DNA from: Ophioderma brevispina
Taxonomy: Eukaryota > Echinodermata > Ophiuroidea > Amphilepidida > Ophiodermatidae
Direction of reading: 5' to 3'
DNA length: 64,000 nucleotides
Assembly (NCBI GenBank): GCA_023653785.1
Contig: JAMKCH010007254.1
Coordinates: forward strand, 17,799-81,798
Shown: positions 31,684-43,039 of the stretch, piece by piece
Layout: the number at the start of each line of letters is the position of its first letter
How positions within the stretch are numbered: position 1 is the first letter of the stretch
Notes under the pieces: generated by a model
What the model was told of the DNA's origin: nothing
Seen by the model: the letters and a program-made list of their open reading frames with translations, nothing else
The model's database searches: none
Made by a program: the position numbers and the translations under genes

Positions 31684-31874
31684 ATTTTATATTCTTAGTA
31701 CCGTTAAACAAAGCTGGACTATACCACGGACTCGCATAGTATGAGGTCGTAATATCTGAAAAGAACAACATTGAACTTGATTTTATATGGGCTGGAGCCA
31801 GCATTTTATGATTTATTCCTTACCCCATTATATGTTCTAAGACTTTCCTTCCACTGGCCTGAACAGCATTTGTA

Positions 31875-33175
31875 AAAAGGCGTGTTTTTAGTGCTCCTTG
31901 ATCTCAGTGCCGCCTTTGACACTACACCCATGAAATTCTCTTTGACAGACTGAAATGAAATCGTATACTGGCAGTGCTCTTAATTGGATCAGATCCTACT
32001 TTTACAGGCGTAGCACTAGTGGTGTGCATCAATGGTATTAAATCTGACATATATCCTCTTGATTATGGTCTATTACAGGGATCCATAGTTGGACCCCTGT
32101 CTTTTGCTATTTAATACCCTACCTAATGTAATCATCAGAGTCATGGCCTTTCTTATCACCTCTACGCTGATGATGTTCAAACTTTAATCGTTTGAATTTA
32201 ATCCATCATGCAACACTTCCATCAACTCTGCTTTGTCCTGTCTTACCAAGTGCTTTCTACTATTCAGGACTGGATGACTTGTAACATGCCTTAAACTACC
32301 AAAGACAAGAACGTGAATTTTTTGTTGCACTTGCACAACAACAAACGTCCGCATGCCAGACATTAGTCTTGTTATTGGCCAAGAAACAATAAAACCTTCA
32401 GAGACTGTGCGGAATCTTGGCATAATCTTTGACACCCACATGTCCATGTCAAACCAGATTGCCTCACTGTCACAAAGTGTAATTTATCATCTTCGCAACA
32501 TATCACGTGTTCGGCGCTTTCTTGATTTTGAAACGTGCAATTCTGTCATCCGTGCACTGATATTATCCAGGCTGGACTATGGTAATGTTTTACTCATGGG
32601 CGCAAATACACCTGAAACTGTACGGCTTCAACGCCTGCAAAATTGGGCTGCAAAAATTATCTTCCTCGCTAATAAGAGGGACCATGCCTCTCCACTCTTG
32701 CAACAGCTCCACTGGCTACCAATTAAGCAACGTAGTATCTTTAAAGTTCTGCTCTATGTGTATAAATGCTTCACAGGTTCTGCTCCAGGTTATTTGACAA
32801 CTTGCCTGGAGCTGTATAACCCAATGCGACAGGGATTACGCTCAGCCACTGACACAACCAAACTCATTGTTCCCAAAATTCATAGCCGGACTCTACTCTC
32901 TGCAGCTGACAAATCCTTTGCTTTCAATGCACCTAAAATTTGGAATCAACTACCCGTTTCTATACGTACTGCCACATCACTGCCAGTCTTTAAAAAACAG
33001 TTACAAACACACTTGTTTGCTCAAATGTAATTTGTGCATTTTCAGTTGTTTTCTCATTCATGTTATTTTGCTGCATTCATTCTTTGCATTGTATAATTCT
33101 GTTTGTTTTATCTTATGCGCTGTGGTCATTTTGGAATGGCGTTTTATAAAAACACATTGTATGTATGTATGTATG
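31875..33175 (+). mobile_element. LINE insertion 2 in block A, CR1/L2-like (5'-truncated)
   Basis: RT core in shifted frames: LLDLSAAFDT (31894, motif A), ALNWIRSYF (31975), a degraded GLLQGSIVGPLSFA (32065, motif B) and YHLYADDVQTL (32155, motif C). Then a long intact frame 32353-33030. The element ends in (TGTA)n at 33155-33177. Block B reads straight through near 47515 (AACAGCATTGTATAATACG), giving the empty site. The C-terminal signature HWLPIKQRSIFKVLLYVYK and FNAPKIWNQLPVSIR is that of the CR1/L2/Rex group. Confidence 0.9.
32353..33030 (+). pseudogene. CR1/L2-like reverse transcriptase C-terminal region (225 codons)
   Basis: The longest open frame in the window. Order: VRNLGIIFDTHMSMSNQI (about residues 19-36; LG..FD..l), LRNISRVRRFLDFETC, ALILSRLDYGNVLLMG (about 69-84), RLQRLQNWAAKIIF, LHWLPIKQRSIFKVLLYVYK (118-137), APGYL, then FNAPKIWNQLPVSIRTATS and VFKKQLQTHLF at the end. 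This is the thumb and C-terminal domain that follows the RT palm in CR1-type ORF2. The stop at 33030 is probably the natural end, 145 bp before the 3' tail. The ATG is internal. Its open state suggests a fairly recent insertion, consistent with its absence from block B. Confidence 0.88.
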
Positions 33176-33302
33176 TATAATACGAATGAACTGAGCTTTG
33201 TCATCTGTAGGACTCGCAATTTGTTCACATCAGTGCATTCAACAGGTGTAAACTGTGAATAGGATTATAGACAATGTCACCTTGGGATCAAAGGATATAT
33301 TG

Positions 33303-33580
33303 TTAAAGCGGTACTGGCACATTTTCAGAAAATATGAAATTTTAGTCTAGGCCATTGGAGGAATAGAGATATATTTTACACATAAAAATAACATACACAA
33401 AAAACAGATTGGGAGATTAATAAGAGGCTAAAGACATCCACGTAATTTGTAGGCGAACTTTTATATATGTTTGCTGCCGGGGTTTGCTGTAACTTTAATC
33501 AACAAATGTGTCTATTACATGAATATCATATGACTCGTACTCATTGATATTAAAACCAGAATGTCAAAGACCGGTCAAAC
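33303..33580 (+). repeat. Dispersed repeat, uninterrupted copy in block A
   Basis: Same family as 520-800 (-), 47640- and 48233- (+). It carries TGTCTATTACATGAATATC at 33509-33527, the empty form of the MITE site filled in block B. Confidence 0.85.
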
Positions 33581-33592
33581 AACACCATAGAG

Positions 33593-33764
33593 GGGGTGTT
33601 TCCATAAGATGATACCCTTTTCTGACATACTTTTCTGACACCTATGAATTCGGAAACCTTAACGGACCTTAACGGAATAAACCACACGGTTTATGTGGTT
33701 TATTCCGTTAAGGTTTCCGAATTCATAGGGTGTCAGAAAAGTATGTCACCTTATGGAAACACCC
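33593..33764. mobile_element. Palindromic MITE with GGGTGTTTCC ends, block A only
   Basis: Ends GGGGTGTTTCC and GGAAACACCC(C). Arms of about 80 bp cover almost the whole element; the centre includes CGTTAAGGTTTCCGAATTC-type sequence and its complement. It is flanked by CCATAGAG/CATAGAG on both sides (33585-33592 and 33765-33772). Block B at about 49038-49050 has a single CCATAGAG and no element. A 7-8-bp target duplication suggests the hAT superfamily (8 bp). Partial copies lie at 37790-37850 and 55290-55405. Confidence 0.92.
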
Positions 33765-33997
33765 CCATAGAGGACTGTCAAATCGTGTACCAAGCATTTT
33801 TCAATGGGAATGAATTTGGCCATGACCGACGGGGTTAATAGAACGAGTTTGGGATTTATTCCGTATTGAAATGTGTGGTACACGATTTGGCACTCCACAA
33901 CTCTCACGAGGTGCAAAGTTTCATCATTTATTCAAAAAGGAACGAAGGTGAAAAAAAGTCATGAAAGAACTGTTGCTTGGTAAGCTGTAACCTATGT

Positions 33998-34112
33998 AAC
34001 ATCTTTGTGCAGAACCAAGATCCAGGACTTACGGACCTCATTTCTAGCGAGTTCTGTTAGAAATGGGGTTACGCAGCAAGTGTCTGGTTTTGGTTCTGCA
34101 CAAAGATGTTAG
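33998..34112. repeat. Palindrome in block A, shared with B 49262-49383
   Basis: TAACATCTTTGTGCAGAACC at left pairs with GGTTCTGCACAAAGATGTTA at right; the inner arms (TCATTTCTAGCGAGTTCTG.TAGAAATG) also pair. A small MITE-like palindrome that predates the A/B split. Confidence 0.85.
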
Positions 34113-34740
34113 GTCATAGTCTGTCAAACAAGTTTTCTTTCATGACTTTTGTTCATCTTTATTTCCTTTTCGTATGAGAGCTAATGATGAAACATAAGGT
34201 CAGGGTTAATTGAACGCACAGTAAAAGCCCAAGGTCTATTTAATCGTGAGCGAGGATGCTGGTATCTTGTGCTTTGCGTCATGAAAAAAAAATCAATCTT
34301 AATCTGGGTGATGATAGCACCTGAATTCTTTTCAACTGCATGGTAGTAACAATGGCTCTGCACTGCCAGATAAAACAAGAATCTGGAGTACTTTTATATC
34401 CTCTGCATATTGAGCGGATTTACTGGATATCGACAATGCTATTATTTGCTAGAGTCAATGCAGCATGATGTACATCGCTGGGTCACTGATGTTTATGGAA
34501 ATAATTTGTTAAGAAAAAAACTTTTTATTTATTTTCAAACATATGTGCAACTTTTAGACTTGACATCAGTTACTTCGCCTATATGCGTAATCAAAGTCCT
34601 GTTCCAATGTTCTTTCTCTCTTTGATTCCATGGCCTAATAGTCATGTTCTTTAAATGAACAATGCAGTTGCATTGCAATAATGTCCAGGGCCCATTCATG
34701 ACTTTAGTTCTGCAGAGTTTGCTGCCATCATTAGCGTAAC

Positions 34741-34942
34741 TCACTATGAGCTAGTAAAATCTCAATACTCTTGGCACAGTTCAGTAGCCTTCATTCACCA
34801 ATGTATTTAGAAAATACACGCCCTGGTTTTGGGGTATGGTATATGATACCCAGATCATACAAGGTCAGATCATGTCAATATATGTACACGTACAACCAAT
34901 GAACTGTGCCCTTGGTGGATGAGCGTTTGTAACTCATAGTGA
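34741..34942. mobile_element. MITE with TCACTATGAG ends, block A copy
   Basis: Ends TCACTATGAG and CTCATAGTGA. Inner arms: CTTGGCACAGTTCA against TGAACTGTGCCCTTGG, and TACCAGATCATA-type words. The block B counterpart is at 50032-50235. Unpaired copies are at 42065-42268 (B only) and 63309-63520. Confidence 0.85.
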
Positions 34943-35711
34943 CCCGTACGCAATTTTCCACCGATCCGAGTTCTCATATTTTGACCTCTCTTGTTATTAC
35001 TTGTATTATTTACCTACCACATTGGTTAACACGCCTCTTTCCAGACGCTTAGCACGATTTGCAATGTCATAACTAACACGCATAGAGCAACTGCCTGTGT
35101 TTGTAATGAATCCAGTCATTTGTTTAAATATTTCCTCTAGACATGTATAGCGGCTGGTACTGCAGTAATTCCAACTGTTGTTCCCGCAGCTGTAATGGAC
35201 TGACACGCTCACACCATACACGGATTTCACCATAAATACAAGCGGCAATTACACCGCGTTAAGGTTTCACAGCCAGTTATCGCCATCTTAGCCCTAATTT
35301 TAATATTTTTTCCCAACCCTACACATCAAAAGCATTGTCATAGGGTCGTTTCATATTTTTTCGTATTGCATAGAAATCCGTCGTAAATTCAAGTTTTGGT
35401 TTCAAATCAATTCCTTTGCCATTTGAATGACACATAGGGCCCTACAACTATGAAGTGTAAACAGGCATCTTTAAAGTTAGTAAGTTACACCATAGTGAGT
35501 ATATCTCATCGGGTGTATCCTGAGGCCGTAAATAGACTAAAGGCCAACATTTTTACATTATTTCGGATATAATCCTTGAACATACAAAAATTAAAAGTCA
35601 GTAGAAACATCCAAAATCATGGACCTAGGGTCCCCTCAAGATTCGTTTCTGAATCCAAAAACACACTGATTCCTATTCTAGGCAGACGAGTCCTGTCGAT
35701 TGAATAATGCC

Positions 35712-35880
35712 CGTTTGAAAGTAGGCCGTCCACCGTGAGCCATAGTCCTGGGTCCTAAACTACAATGGAATAAAGCGTGAAACTAATTTTGCGTGCAAGT
35801 CAACTTAATCGAGTCCCTACCTTTACCGTTGAATGTGGACTACAAGTCCGGCGGACTATAAAAAACTCCTACACCGTGTT
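35712..35880 (+). mobile_element. ACCGGTGT-family MITE, diverged, block A copy
   Basis: Contains GGAATAAAGCGTGAAACTAA, CATAGTCCTGGGTCC and GGACTACAAGTCCGGCGG, ending in CTACACCGTGTTC. The B counterpart is about 50995-51165. Present in both copies, hence older than the split. Confidence 0.8.
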
Positions 35881-37855
35881 CACCTGGATAGAAAACTGTT
35901 TTTCTATTCAGAAACGAGTCCTGGTGGGTCAAGGGGTCCCGGACACTGATGAAGAGCTCATCATTTCCGTGATTTTCTTTAGCTTTTTTTAGGATCTTTG
36001 GTCTTATGGTGTACTTTAAACATAAACAAGTCTGTTTACATTTCCTATCAACTGTCCATTCAAATGGACAAGGAATTGATAAACCAACACTGGAATTTAC
36101 TGGCGGAATTGCTATGCAATACGAAAAAAAACATTTACATTTAACCAATACGGCATTTTTTTTTTCAAAAAACCCATTAACCTTCTAACTGATTCCTATT
36201 TTACCAGATGTTCAACCGTATTGTTTCTTCGTTTTCTACTGGTCGATGTATATGACAAGAATAGTTTGGTGCTGGGTCATATCAGAAGCGTTGAAATATT
36301 CGAAGATCCAATTTGTTATCGTTAAAGGGGCATAATGGCATGAATATTCAGGCAAATGAAATGGACCGTTATTGAAAACACTTCCGCCAAATTTAAAAAA
36401 AAATGGGTAATTCCGTAAAAAAGCAAGAGTTCGTGGCAGTTCCGGGAAGAAACAAGGTGTGACATCCTTGCCAGAATTTTACAGTGTATATAGCATGTTT
36501 TGTGGGACGGTACACAATTAAAACATTTGACTGTGTAAGAAAACTGAGTGTCCCCCATGTGAGCGTGTCCCAGCTACCATGTCAGCATGTACGGAATAAA
36601 CAGTGACTTGCAGACAAGGCCATTTGGTACAGTGATGAAACCAATGATGCGTACAGCACTCAGCATGCTCAGTGGAGAACACAATGCCAGAATGGGTGGA
36701 AGGACACTCAGTCACACGAACACTGGATATATGGTAGACCGGGATTCAGACATGTACTTCAGGCTGGTAGTAAGATATCGATCTCGGGCAAGTAAAGAGA
36801 CTTAAAAAGATGGATTAGACGGAATTAGCACATAAACACAGCAATGTCCTGTAAGCTGCTGACTTGCATACTTTTAAAGTGACAAATATGTGGCAGTGAT
36901 GTTAGCATCTTGATGAGAAGCAAAGAATACAAGAAAAAATATGAGATAGTTTTCCGGGATGTTTTTCCCTTTTTTACATGTTCTGTTAATGATTCTGTCA
37001 TGATTTCTTACCAAATTTTGGTTGCGTTTGACTATTTTACCTAAATTAAAAGTTTGTGGTTTCCCTATAGATAGAAAAATTTGAAAATGAAAAGTTGTTT
37101 TCCAATATAAAACAGAATTATAAATTATATATTTAAATACATTTCAGATCAATTTATTTTCCCAGAAAACAAAATGTGTTATTCCTGCATTGACTAGTAA
37201 ATTTAGTCGAGAAAGAACTGCTGTTTATTAATTAATGGTATGGCAATATTTCTAGGGCAATGTATGTATCAGCGAATCTGAAGTTACGCCCAGTAATAGA
37301 TGTGAGCGTACAGGACCCAACCGGTGTCTATTACACGGATTACAAAATTACCTCAAAAAGGTTGTTTTAGACAAAAATGCTGTTAAATAATCTCAGCCAT
37401 GTGGCGGTTGCCGTTTGCATGTATTATAATATAGGTCGTTGAATACCATGGGCTTTTGTTTCATCTTGAAAAGGCGTAAATGAAGAGAAACGGAGTTAAG
37501 TTAATATAAGTTCCACGTGGTCCACCTTTCTTCATTTTGGAATAAATGATGAAACATATGGTCAAAGTTAATTGAATACACACTGTGGAAGCTCACGATT
37601 TATTTGTGCACGAGGGCAGGTATTTCATGCTTTACGTCATGAACAAATTACTTAATCGAGAGGTGATTAGCCCTGAAATCTTTTCAACTGCGTGGCAATA
37701 TAAATAATGGTCCTGCACTCCCAGATGAAAAGGAATATGAAGTGTTTTTTCTTCTTCGCATAGCAGGCCGACTGTTGAATATCTTTAGGGTGTTTCCATA
37801 AGGTGACACCCTTTTCTGACATACTTTTCTGACACCCTATGAATTCGGTCATTTT
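35881..37855. other. Block A sequence without gene
   Basis: Matches B 51166-52440 and 54265-55375. Small frames here (for example 36006-36188, 36587-36805) have no recognisable product. The empty sites for two B-only insertions lie near 36530 and 36868. Ends in a partial GGGTGTTTCC MITE at 37790-37850. Confidence 0.6.
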
Positions 37856-37886
37856 CTAGTTTTAATCCTTTACCTGGTTTGATCTG

Positions 37887-38365
37887 GAAAATATTGCTCA
37901 ATAGAAAAACGCCTTATGTAATAATATTATGATTTAGTACTTTCTGTCGTGCACGACAGAAAGTCAAAGCACGGTGTTCTATGGGGACAATTACGATAGA
38001 CAGGCAAGTTCAAAACAAGGTTTGCAGTTTTCTTTTGTACTTGTTTGTCCAATAAACCTTCAGAACGTTCTTGGTAGGTGGTCTACAATCGATCCTGTGC
38101 AATTTGAGAGAAATTCGTATCCTAAGAAAATATTGCTCAATAGAAAAACGCCTTATGTAATAATATTATGATTTAGTACTTTCTGTCGTGCACGACAGAA
38201 AGTCAAAGCACGGTGTTCTATGGGACAATTACGATAGTCAGGCAAGTTCAAAACAAGGTTTGCTGTTTTCTTTTGTACTTGTTTGTCCAATAAACCTTCA
38301 GAACGTTCTTGGTAGGTGGTCTACAATCGATCCTGTGCAATTTGAGAGAAATTCGTATCCTAAAA
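37887..38365 (+). repeat. Tandem pair of ~237-bp units with a 26-bp palindrome each
   Basis: Unit 1 at 37887-38125 and unit 2 at 38126-38365 are near-identical (GAAAATATTGCTCAATAGAA start). Each contains the perfect palindrome at 37939-37964 and 38178-38203 (ACTTTCTGTCGTG plus its complement) followed by about 160 bp shared with the minus copy at 20205-20375. The frames that run through them repeat the same peptide twice and are not evidence of a gene. Confidence 0.92.
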
Positions 38366-39185
38366 AAAAATCTCCTTTTGTCACTTTAACAATGGATATG
38401 AAGTTCTAAGTACTGTGTACTTCAAACATGTCAAATAACCTTTTAAATTTATGAAGTATTGAAAAGTGAAGACTGTAATATAGTACCCTCCATTTTGTGA
38501 TTAAAAAAAATGTAATTTTATTTTATTTCTCTATTTTACTTGATAAAAGATTCTCACGGGAAAAGTACTTTGTTTATTAAGAAAGGGAAAATAGAATTCC
38601 CTTAGTACTACATTTGCGACCATTTATGCTTTAGAGATCATGCTAGATGAGCTACGTACTATAAATAGCTTGGTACTTTTAAAGTTATTGTGCAAGTTTG
38701 CAAGATTGCAAAATAGGTAGTTTCCCATGATGTGAGATGATGCAATGCATATGATGTCATTTGTATGAGATCTAATTGGACAGTGTTAGGCTATGTTTAT
38801 TTCGTATTTCGTATTCGTATTTATTAACCATCAAACAACAAAATAAATTAACACATCAAAATGATTAAAAAAGGTAGATGGAGGAGATACAACTAAAGGC
38901 AAAGCCTGAAAAGTTGTTGCACCACCTTATTAAAATATTACAACAAAAGGACACAGAACAGGACACAAAAACAACACAAAGGGACATGTGCGGTGGCAAG
39001 AACATATAAATAACATCTAATAGGTCTATATAATTAGTGCTATTCATTTGATCACGTTTAACTCTCCCAATATGCAACACGGCGAGTCACCAACGACCGT
39101 CTCGGGGAGAGGTGACGCACCGCATTGCGAAATGCGAGAATTAATTTATAAGAAAAAATAAGTTTGTATTTGAAGAAATTAATAT

Positions 39186-39458
39186 TTAAAAAGAAGTGGC
39201 ATTTTGAGTATTTAGAAATGATCGGAAGGACTTCTTGAATATTTTCAATTTGGTAACTCTTTTAGTTGTTTCGGGAAGCTTATTCCAAAGTCTAGGTCCC
39301 GTATGGAAGACTGATTTTATTTTGTGATTTTCATACCGAAAGTTCGTTTTGTTTCTAGTATCATAATTATGAGTACTACCGAGTTCTGAAAATGCATGAT
39401 CAAATGATGCTGGTAATAAGCCGTTTCTATATTTATACATGAAAATACCCAACTCCAT
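39186..39458 (-). pseudogene. LINE reverse transcriptase C-terminal fragment
   Basis: 90 codons continuing 39488-39865 after a frameshift: LGIFMYKYRNGLLPASF (residues 3-19), HNYDTRNKTNFR, SVFHTGPRLWNKLPETTK and KIFKKSFRSFLNTQ. The stop at 39186 is likely the natural end of the ORF. Confidence 0.87.
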
Positions 39459-39487
39459 ATTATAGATTTGGAAGATATTTAAGGTAT

Positions 39488-39865
39488 TTATTTTTCAAAC
39501 AAAGGTTTTGTATGACACAAGTATGAACTATTAGATATTATTCTGATGGCTCGTTTTTGTAGCTTAAATATTTTCATTAGGTATTTCTTAGCTGCATTAC
39601 CCCAAAGTAATATCCCATATGATAGGTAAGGTAGAATAAATGAACAGTATAATTGATACAATGAGGTTCTTGGCAAGAAATGTCTAACTTTGTTCAATAC
39701 GCCAATGTTTCTGGAACATAGCTTACAGACATTATCGATGTGTGATTTCCACGTCAAGTTTTCATCTATTATCATTCCTAAAAAATTTGCATTTGCAATT
39801 CTAGTTAATGTGTAGCCACCTAATTTAACGGAACAATTGATGTTGATATTTTTGCCCGGGGCCAC
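39488..39865 (-). pseudogene. LINE reverse transcriptase thumb fragment
   Basis: 125 codons. FLGMIIDENLTWKSHIDNV (residues 28-46) is the conserved 'fLGv.iD..LtW..hi' block. SFILPYLSYGILLWGNA and IFKLQKRAIRIISNSS follow. It ends at a stop created by one frameshift (GAAAAATAAATA); the protein resumes at 39458 as NIFQIYNMELGIFMYKY. The shift lies in an A-rich run and could be a sequencing error. Confidence 0.87.
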
Positions 39866-39954
39866 TTGTATTCAAAGGTGGATATGATGCGTGAACATGG
39901 ACTTTCAAAATGCACCCTAAACACGTATTTTCACCGACTAAAAAACAAGCTAAA

Positions 39955-40510
39955 ACATATAGCCCTGGAGCTAGCACACATTTGTAACACATCTCAAGTA
40001 CGAAATGTTTGAGTGATTAAATATGTACAGAGCCTGACAGGAACCCCTGAAACGCGATTCTTAAGTGCCGCAAGTGGTGCCTTAAGAGAGGGGGCAAGAC
40101 AAAGATTGTACAGGGATCAAATTTTTAAATTGATTAAATCATGTTGAAAAGTATACCATATTATGTGTCAAACCATAAGGATTCAGAAAATGTATAGTTT
40201 GTAATATGTACAGCCTAAAGTTTCAGAGTTAGAGGCTAAAACAGCAAAAATCAATAAAAAGGGTCAATTTCAGTTGTTCAGGGGTGAAATTTTAAAATCG
40301 CTCCGATTTGGATAAAAAATGGTGCAAATTATTGGTGGAGCTCATAGGATTAAAATAAGGAATAGTTTTTAGTGTCTCATATGCTTGCTTAAGAAAGTAG
40401 GGGGGTAACAAGATAAAGCCCCATTGAATGCAATGGACGTTGACCTTCTGTGCCCCCTACATCAGAAACTAAGCATTTAAGACAGTTAAAACTATTCCTT
40501 ATTAAGGAAA
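39955..40510. repeat. Foldback-family fragment (GGAGCTAGC end)
   Basis: Long similarity, in the opposite orientation, to 44215-44630, and weaker similarity to the 12185-13098 foldback (CATAAGGATT..AAAATGTATAGTTT, AAAATAAGGAATAG). It joins the LINE at 39880 on one side and the duplicated block at 40512 on the other. Confidence 0.7.
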
Positions 40511-40514
40511 GATG

Positions 40515-42064
40515 ATTTAATATCATCTTTCCTTAATTCCAAGATGTGAGCCAATATGGACGTCTTCAAATGTCGTTAAACTCTACAATTTACCATCTGG
40601 ATATATTTATAGTTATAATATCCGAAAATCACGAAAAAGTACGAATTTAAGTTTGAAATAATATAACCTTGACAATTAGAAACTCATGTCCGGTATATTT
40701 TGGTTTGTTAACATACTTAATATGAAAAATTATGGCACTATGCCTTCCGTTTAAGTTCTTTAAACCTACTTTGTTATCACTTGACCAACACCTTGAAATT
40801 TAAGGCTGATAACAAATAAAGTAATATTAATATAAATATCTGGTGATCAAAAACATGTCTAATATCCCAATCTATAATTTATAATAAATTTCTAATGGTC
40901 ACTCAAGGACATAATCTGGCACTTTATTATACACGTTTGGTAATATTTTTGAATGATATAACCAAACAAATTACATATAATATGTTAATTTTAAGGTCTT
41001 ATCATTGAATGCGTCCGTTTTGGCCGCCATCTTGAATTCGAAGACGCTATCAAGATGAGAACACCAGATAAGGGTTTGTAATGGTCAAAGAAATATACCC
41101 TACCCTTTCAGTAAAACCGTTATGGTACTTGAGCGTTTTCTATGATTTTTGAAATGTCATATTAATTTGCTTAAATAATATATTATAAATGCTCAGAAAA
41201 ATTGGCACCATCGATTTTTGATAAAGTGGCTAATGTATATTGGAATTGAATAAAAATTAGAAAATAAACACGAAAGGCCCACGGGAACCAGATTCCTTAC
41301 ATAAGGCCCATGCATGAACTTCAACTCTCTCTTTTAGTTACATTATCTAGTGTATGAAAATTTGGTGGTACTTACATCTGTTTTGTCTCTGGTCAATCAT
41401 TACCTTTCAGTTCTTGGAATATTTAGAAGTTAGAAGATCAAAATCGGGAACCCCAACAGCGTAATTATTTTGCTCGCATTTATCGATAGTTTGTTTGCAA
41501 TGAACTTGCTCGAGTTCATATTGATGACATCCATTTTGAGATAAACGCATTGTTTGCGAGGGAGGAGTTGCGAGCTAGCCTTTGTGGTTAATTAAGTTAT
41601 AATGCTTATATATTTTCAAAATTTTTATGTGTTTTTTTGATTTAAGGCAATATTCACTAGTTTGCAGTGTGTAATGCGATTTAAGTCCCGAAAAAAAATT
41701 GTAATTAGTAGTTAGCCCCAAAAAACGTAAAATGCGAAATGCGTTTTTATTTTTTAAAACCGTTTTTGGAGAAAGGCTTAAGATTTTTATGAAATAAATT
41801 TTCTCTATATATTTTTATCTAAAGAAAATCAAAATGTTCTCATTCATAAAATACAAACATGAAATGTATTTTAATTGACAAGGCTCCAAAAAATCGGCTG
41901 CTGGAAGGACAAACTAATAATAATAAAAAAAAAATATCACGGTGTCATCGATTGAATGAAAACCAGGTATCAGATAATTGGGAACTCCAGGAATTTACAC
42001 ACTGCTTAATTTGTTTCATGGCATAAATATTTAAGAAACTTCTGCCAAATGTGTTCTGCGGACA
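40515..42064. other. Block B sequence without gene
   Basis: Counterpart of A 24960-26600. Contains extra small insertions relative to A (for example near 41170-41330). No coding signal. Confidence 0.6.
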
Positions 42065-42268
42065 TCACTATGAGTTACAATATGCTCAGCCATCAAGGAC
42101 ACAGTTCAGTGGGTAGTACTTGTAATACATTGACATGAACTGACTTGTGTTAGCTGGTATCATAGATCATACCCAAAAACCGGGGGTGTATTTTTCTAAA
42201 TACACTGGCGAATGGAAGGACACTGACTGTCGCCCAAGGGAAACCGAGATTTTACAAGTCATTAGTGA
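42065..42268. mobile_element. MITE with TCACTATGAG ends, block B only
   Basis: TCACTATGAGTTACAATATG at left, TTACAAGTCATTAGTGA at right. Inner arms AAGGACACAGTTCAGTGGG against GGACACTGACTGTCG..CCAAGGG-type complement. Block A at about 26595-26612 (GCAGAGACATAAGCCTCTC) has no element, so this is a B-specific insertion with a very short target duplication (about AT). Confidence 0.85.
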
Positions 42269-43039
42269 TTAAGGCTCGACTCTCTGTATAATTGTAATTA
42301 CGATCGCGACGTGACGCAATTATTAAAAAACAGCGGGTATATAGAAACCATTGCATATGAGATCAACTGTATATAGAGAAAACACCAAAAAGGTGTCTAT
42401 TATTGTACATCTTTGCCGGAAAGCAGTTATTGTGTGTTAATGTATTTCAAACGGCAACAAAGCGTGCCATCGAAAATATAAGAACCTAGGAATGATAGAT
42501 TGAAATTTTGCAGCGATTAAAAAATCATTTAGTCATGTAATTTCACAATATACAATAGGGGCATTACATGCTGTCCCAAAAAAATGTTAACACTCGAGAC
42601 AAAAGATTTTTGTTAAAAGGAGTACGAATAGGTCTTTGTTTGGTATTTTTTTTTTTTAAAAAAAAACTCTTTTCTTTTTTTTAAGCCAAATAAATAAGCT
42701 TTTATTAGCCGTTTGTATTTATTCCAATCCGATATGCAGAACAAAAAAAGATTGCTTATCCATATGAGAGTGAAAAATCAGCTTGGTCCGATTTTTGCCT
42801 TTAAACATTTGAAATGCATGACGCAATTTGAATACACTTGCCCTCACAGCACTATTCTTTCTATCTTAAAAGGGAAAACAAAATATATCTTGCTATGTTC
42901 TTTATTGACGGAGACGTCGCGATTCCTGTCACCGGTGTGTTTTCTCAAAGACTCATGTTGGATCTTAACAAAATAGACTTCCTAACTAACTAATCCGATT
43001 TTGTACTCTCCTTATCTTTTGTTCTGCATAATTGGATTG

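Larger units (their letters stand above)
24170..37855 (+). repeat. Large direct duplication, copy A
   Basis: Collinear with 38452-55390. The first shared bases are AAGTATTGAAAAGTGAAGAC (24168 and about 38455). Anchor pairs: 24960/40515 (ATATCGTCTTTCCTTAATTC), 26620/42285 (CTCTCTGTATAATTGTAATT), 29090/46060 (GAGATATGAGGCATTGAAAA), 33300/47640 and 48230 (TTGTTAAAGCGGTACTGGCA), 34200/49470, 35460/50740 (AACAGGCATCTTTAAAGTTA), 37030/54545 (GCGTTTGACT..TTTTACCTAAATT), 37740/55240 (GGAATATGAAGTGTTTTT). Between insertions the two differ mostly by single-base gaps plus occasional substitutions. There is no coding sequence other than inserted LINEs. Confidence 0.92.
38797..39880 (-). mobile_element. 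LINE insertion in block B (minus strand, 5'-truncated)
   Basis: The minus-strand RT C-terminal half spans 39865-39186 in two frames; the 3' tail is at 38797-38825, reading (ATACGAA)n on the minus strand. Signatures: ANFLGMIIDENLTWKSHI, GVLNKVRHFLPRTSLYQLY, LPYLSYGILLWGN and LQKRAIRIIS, then in a +1-type frame IFMYKYRNGLLPASF, NYDTRNKTNFRY, GPRLWNKLP and FKKSFRSFL. Block A lacks it at about 24533 (GGCTATGTTTATGCATG). On the far side B continues into a foldback fragment, not directly back into the block, so A 24536-24955 is missing in B. Confidence 0.87.

Noticed and set aside
37974..38409. Repeated peptide (SSKQGL..SFVLVCPINLQNVLG) in two frames as a gene family
   Set aside because: It is the same 237-bp repeat unit read twice; the repeat also occurs in the opposite strand at 20205-20405.
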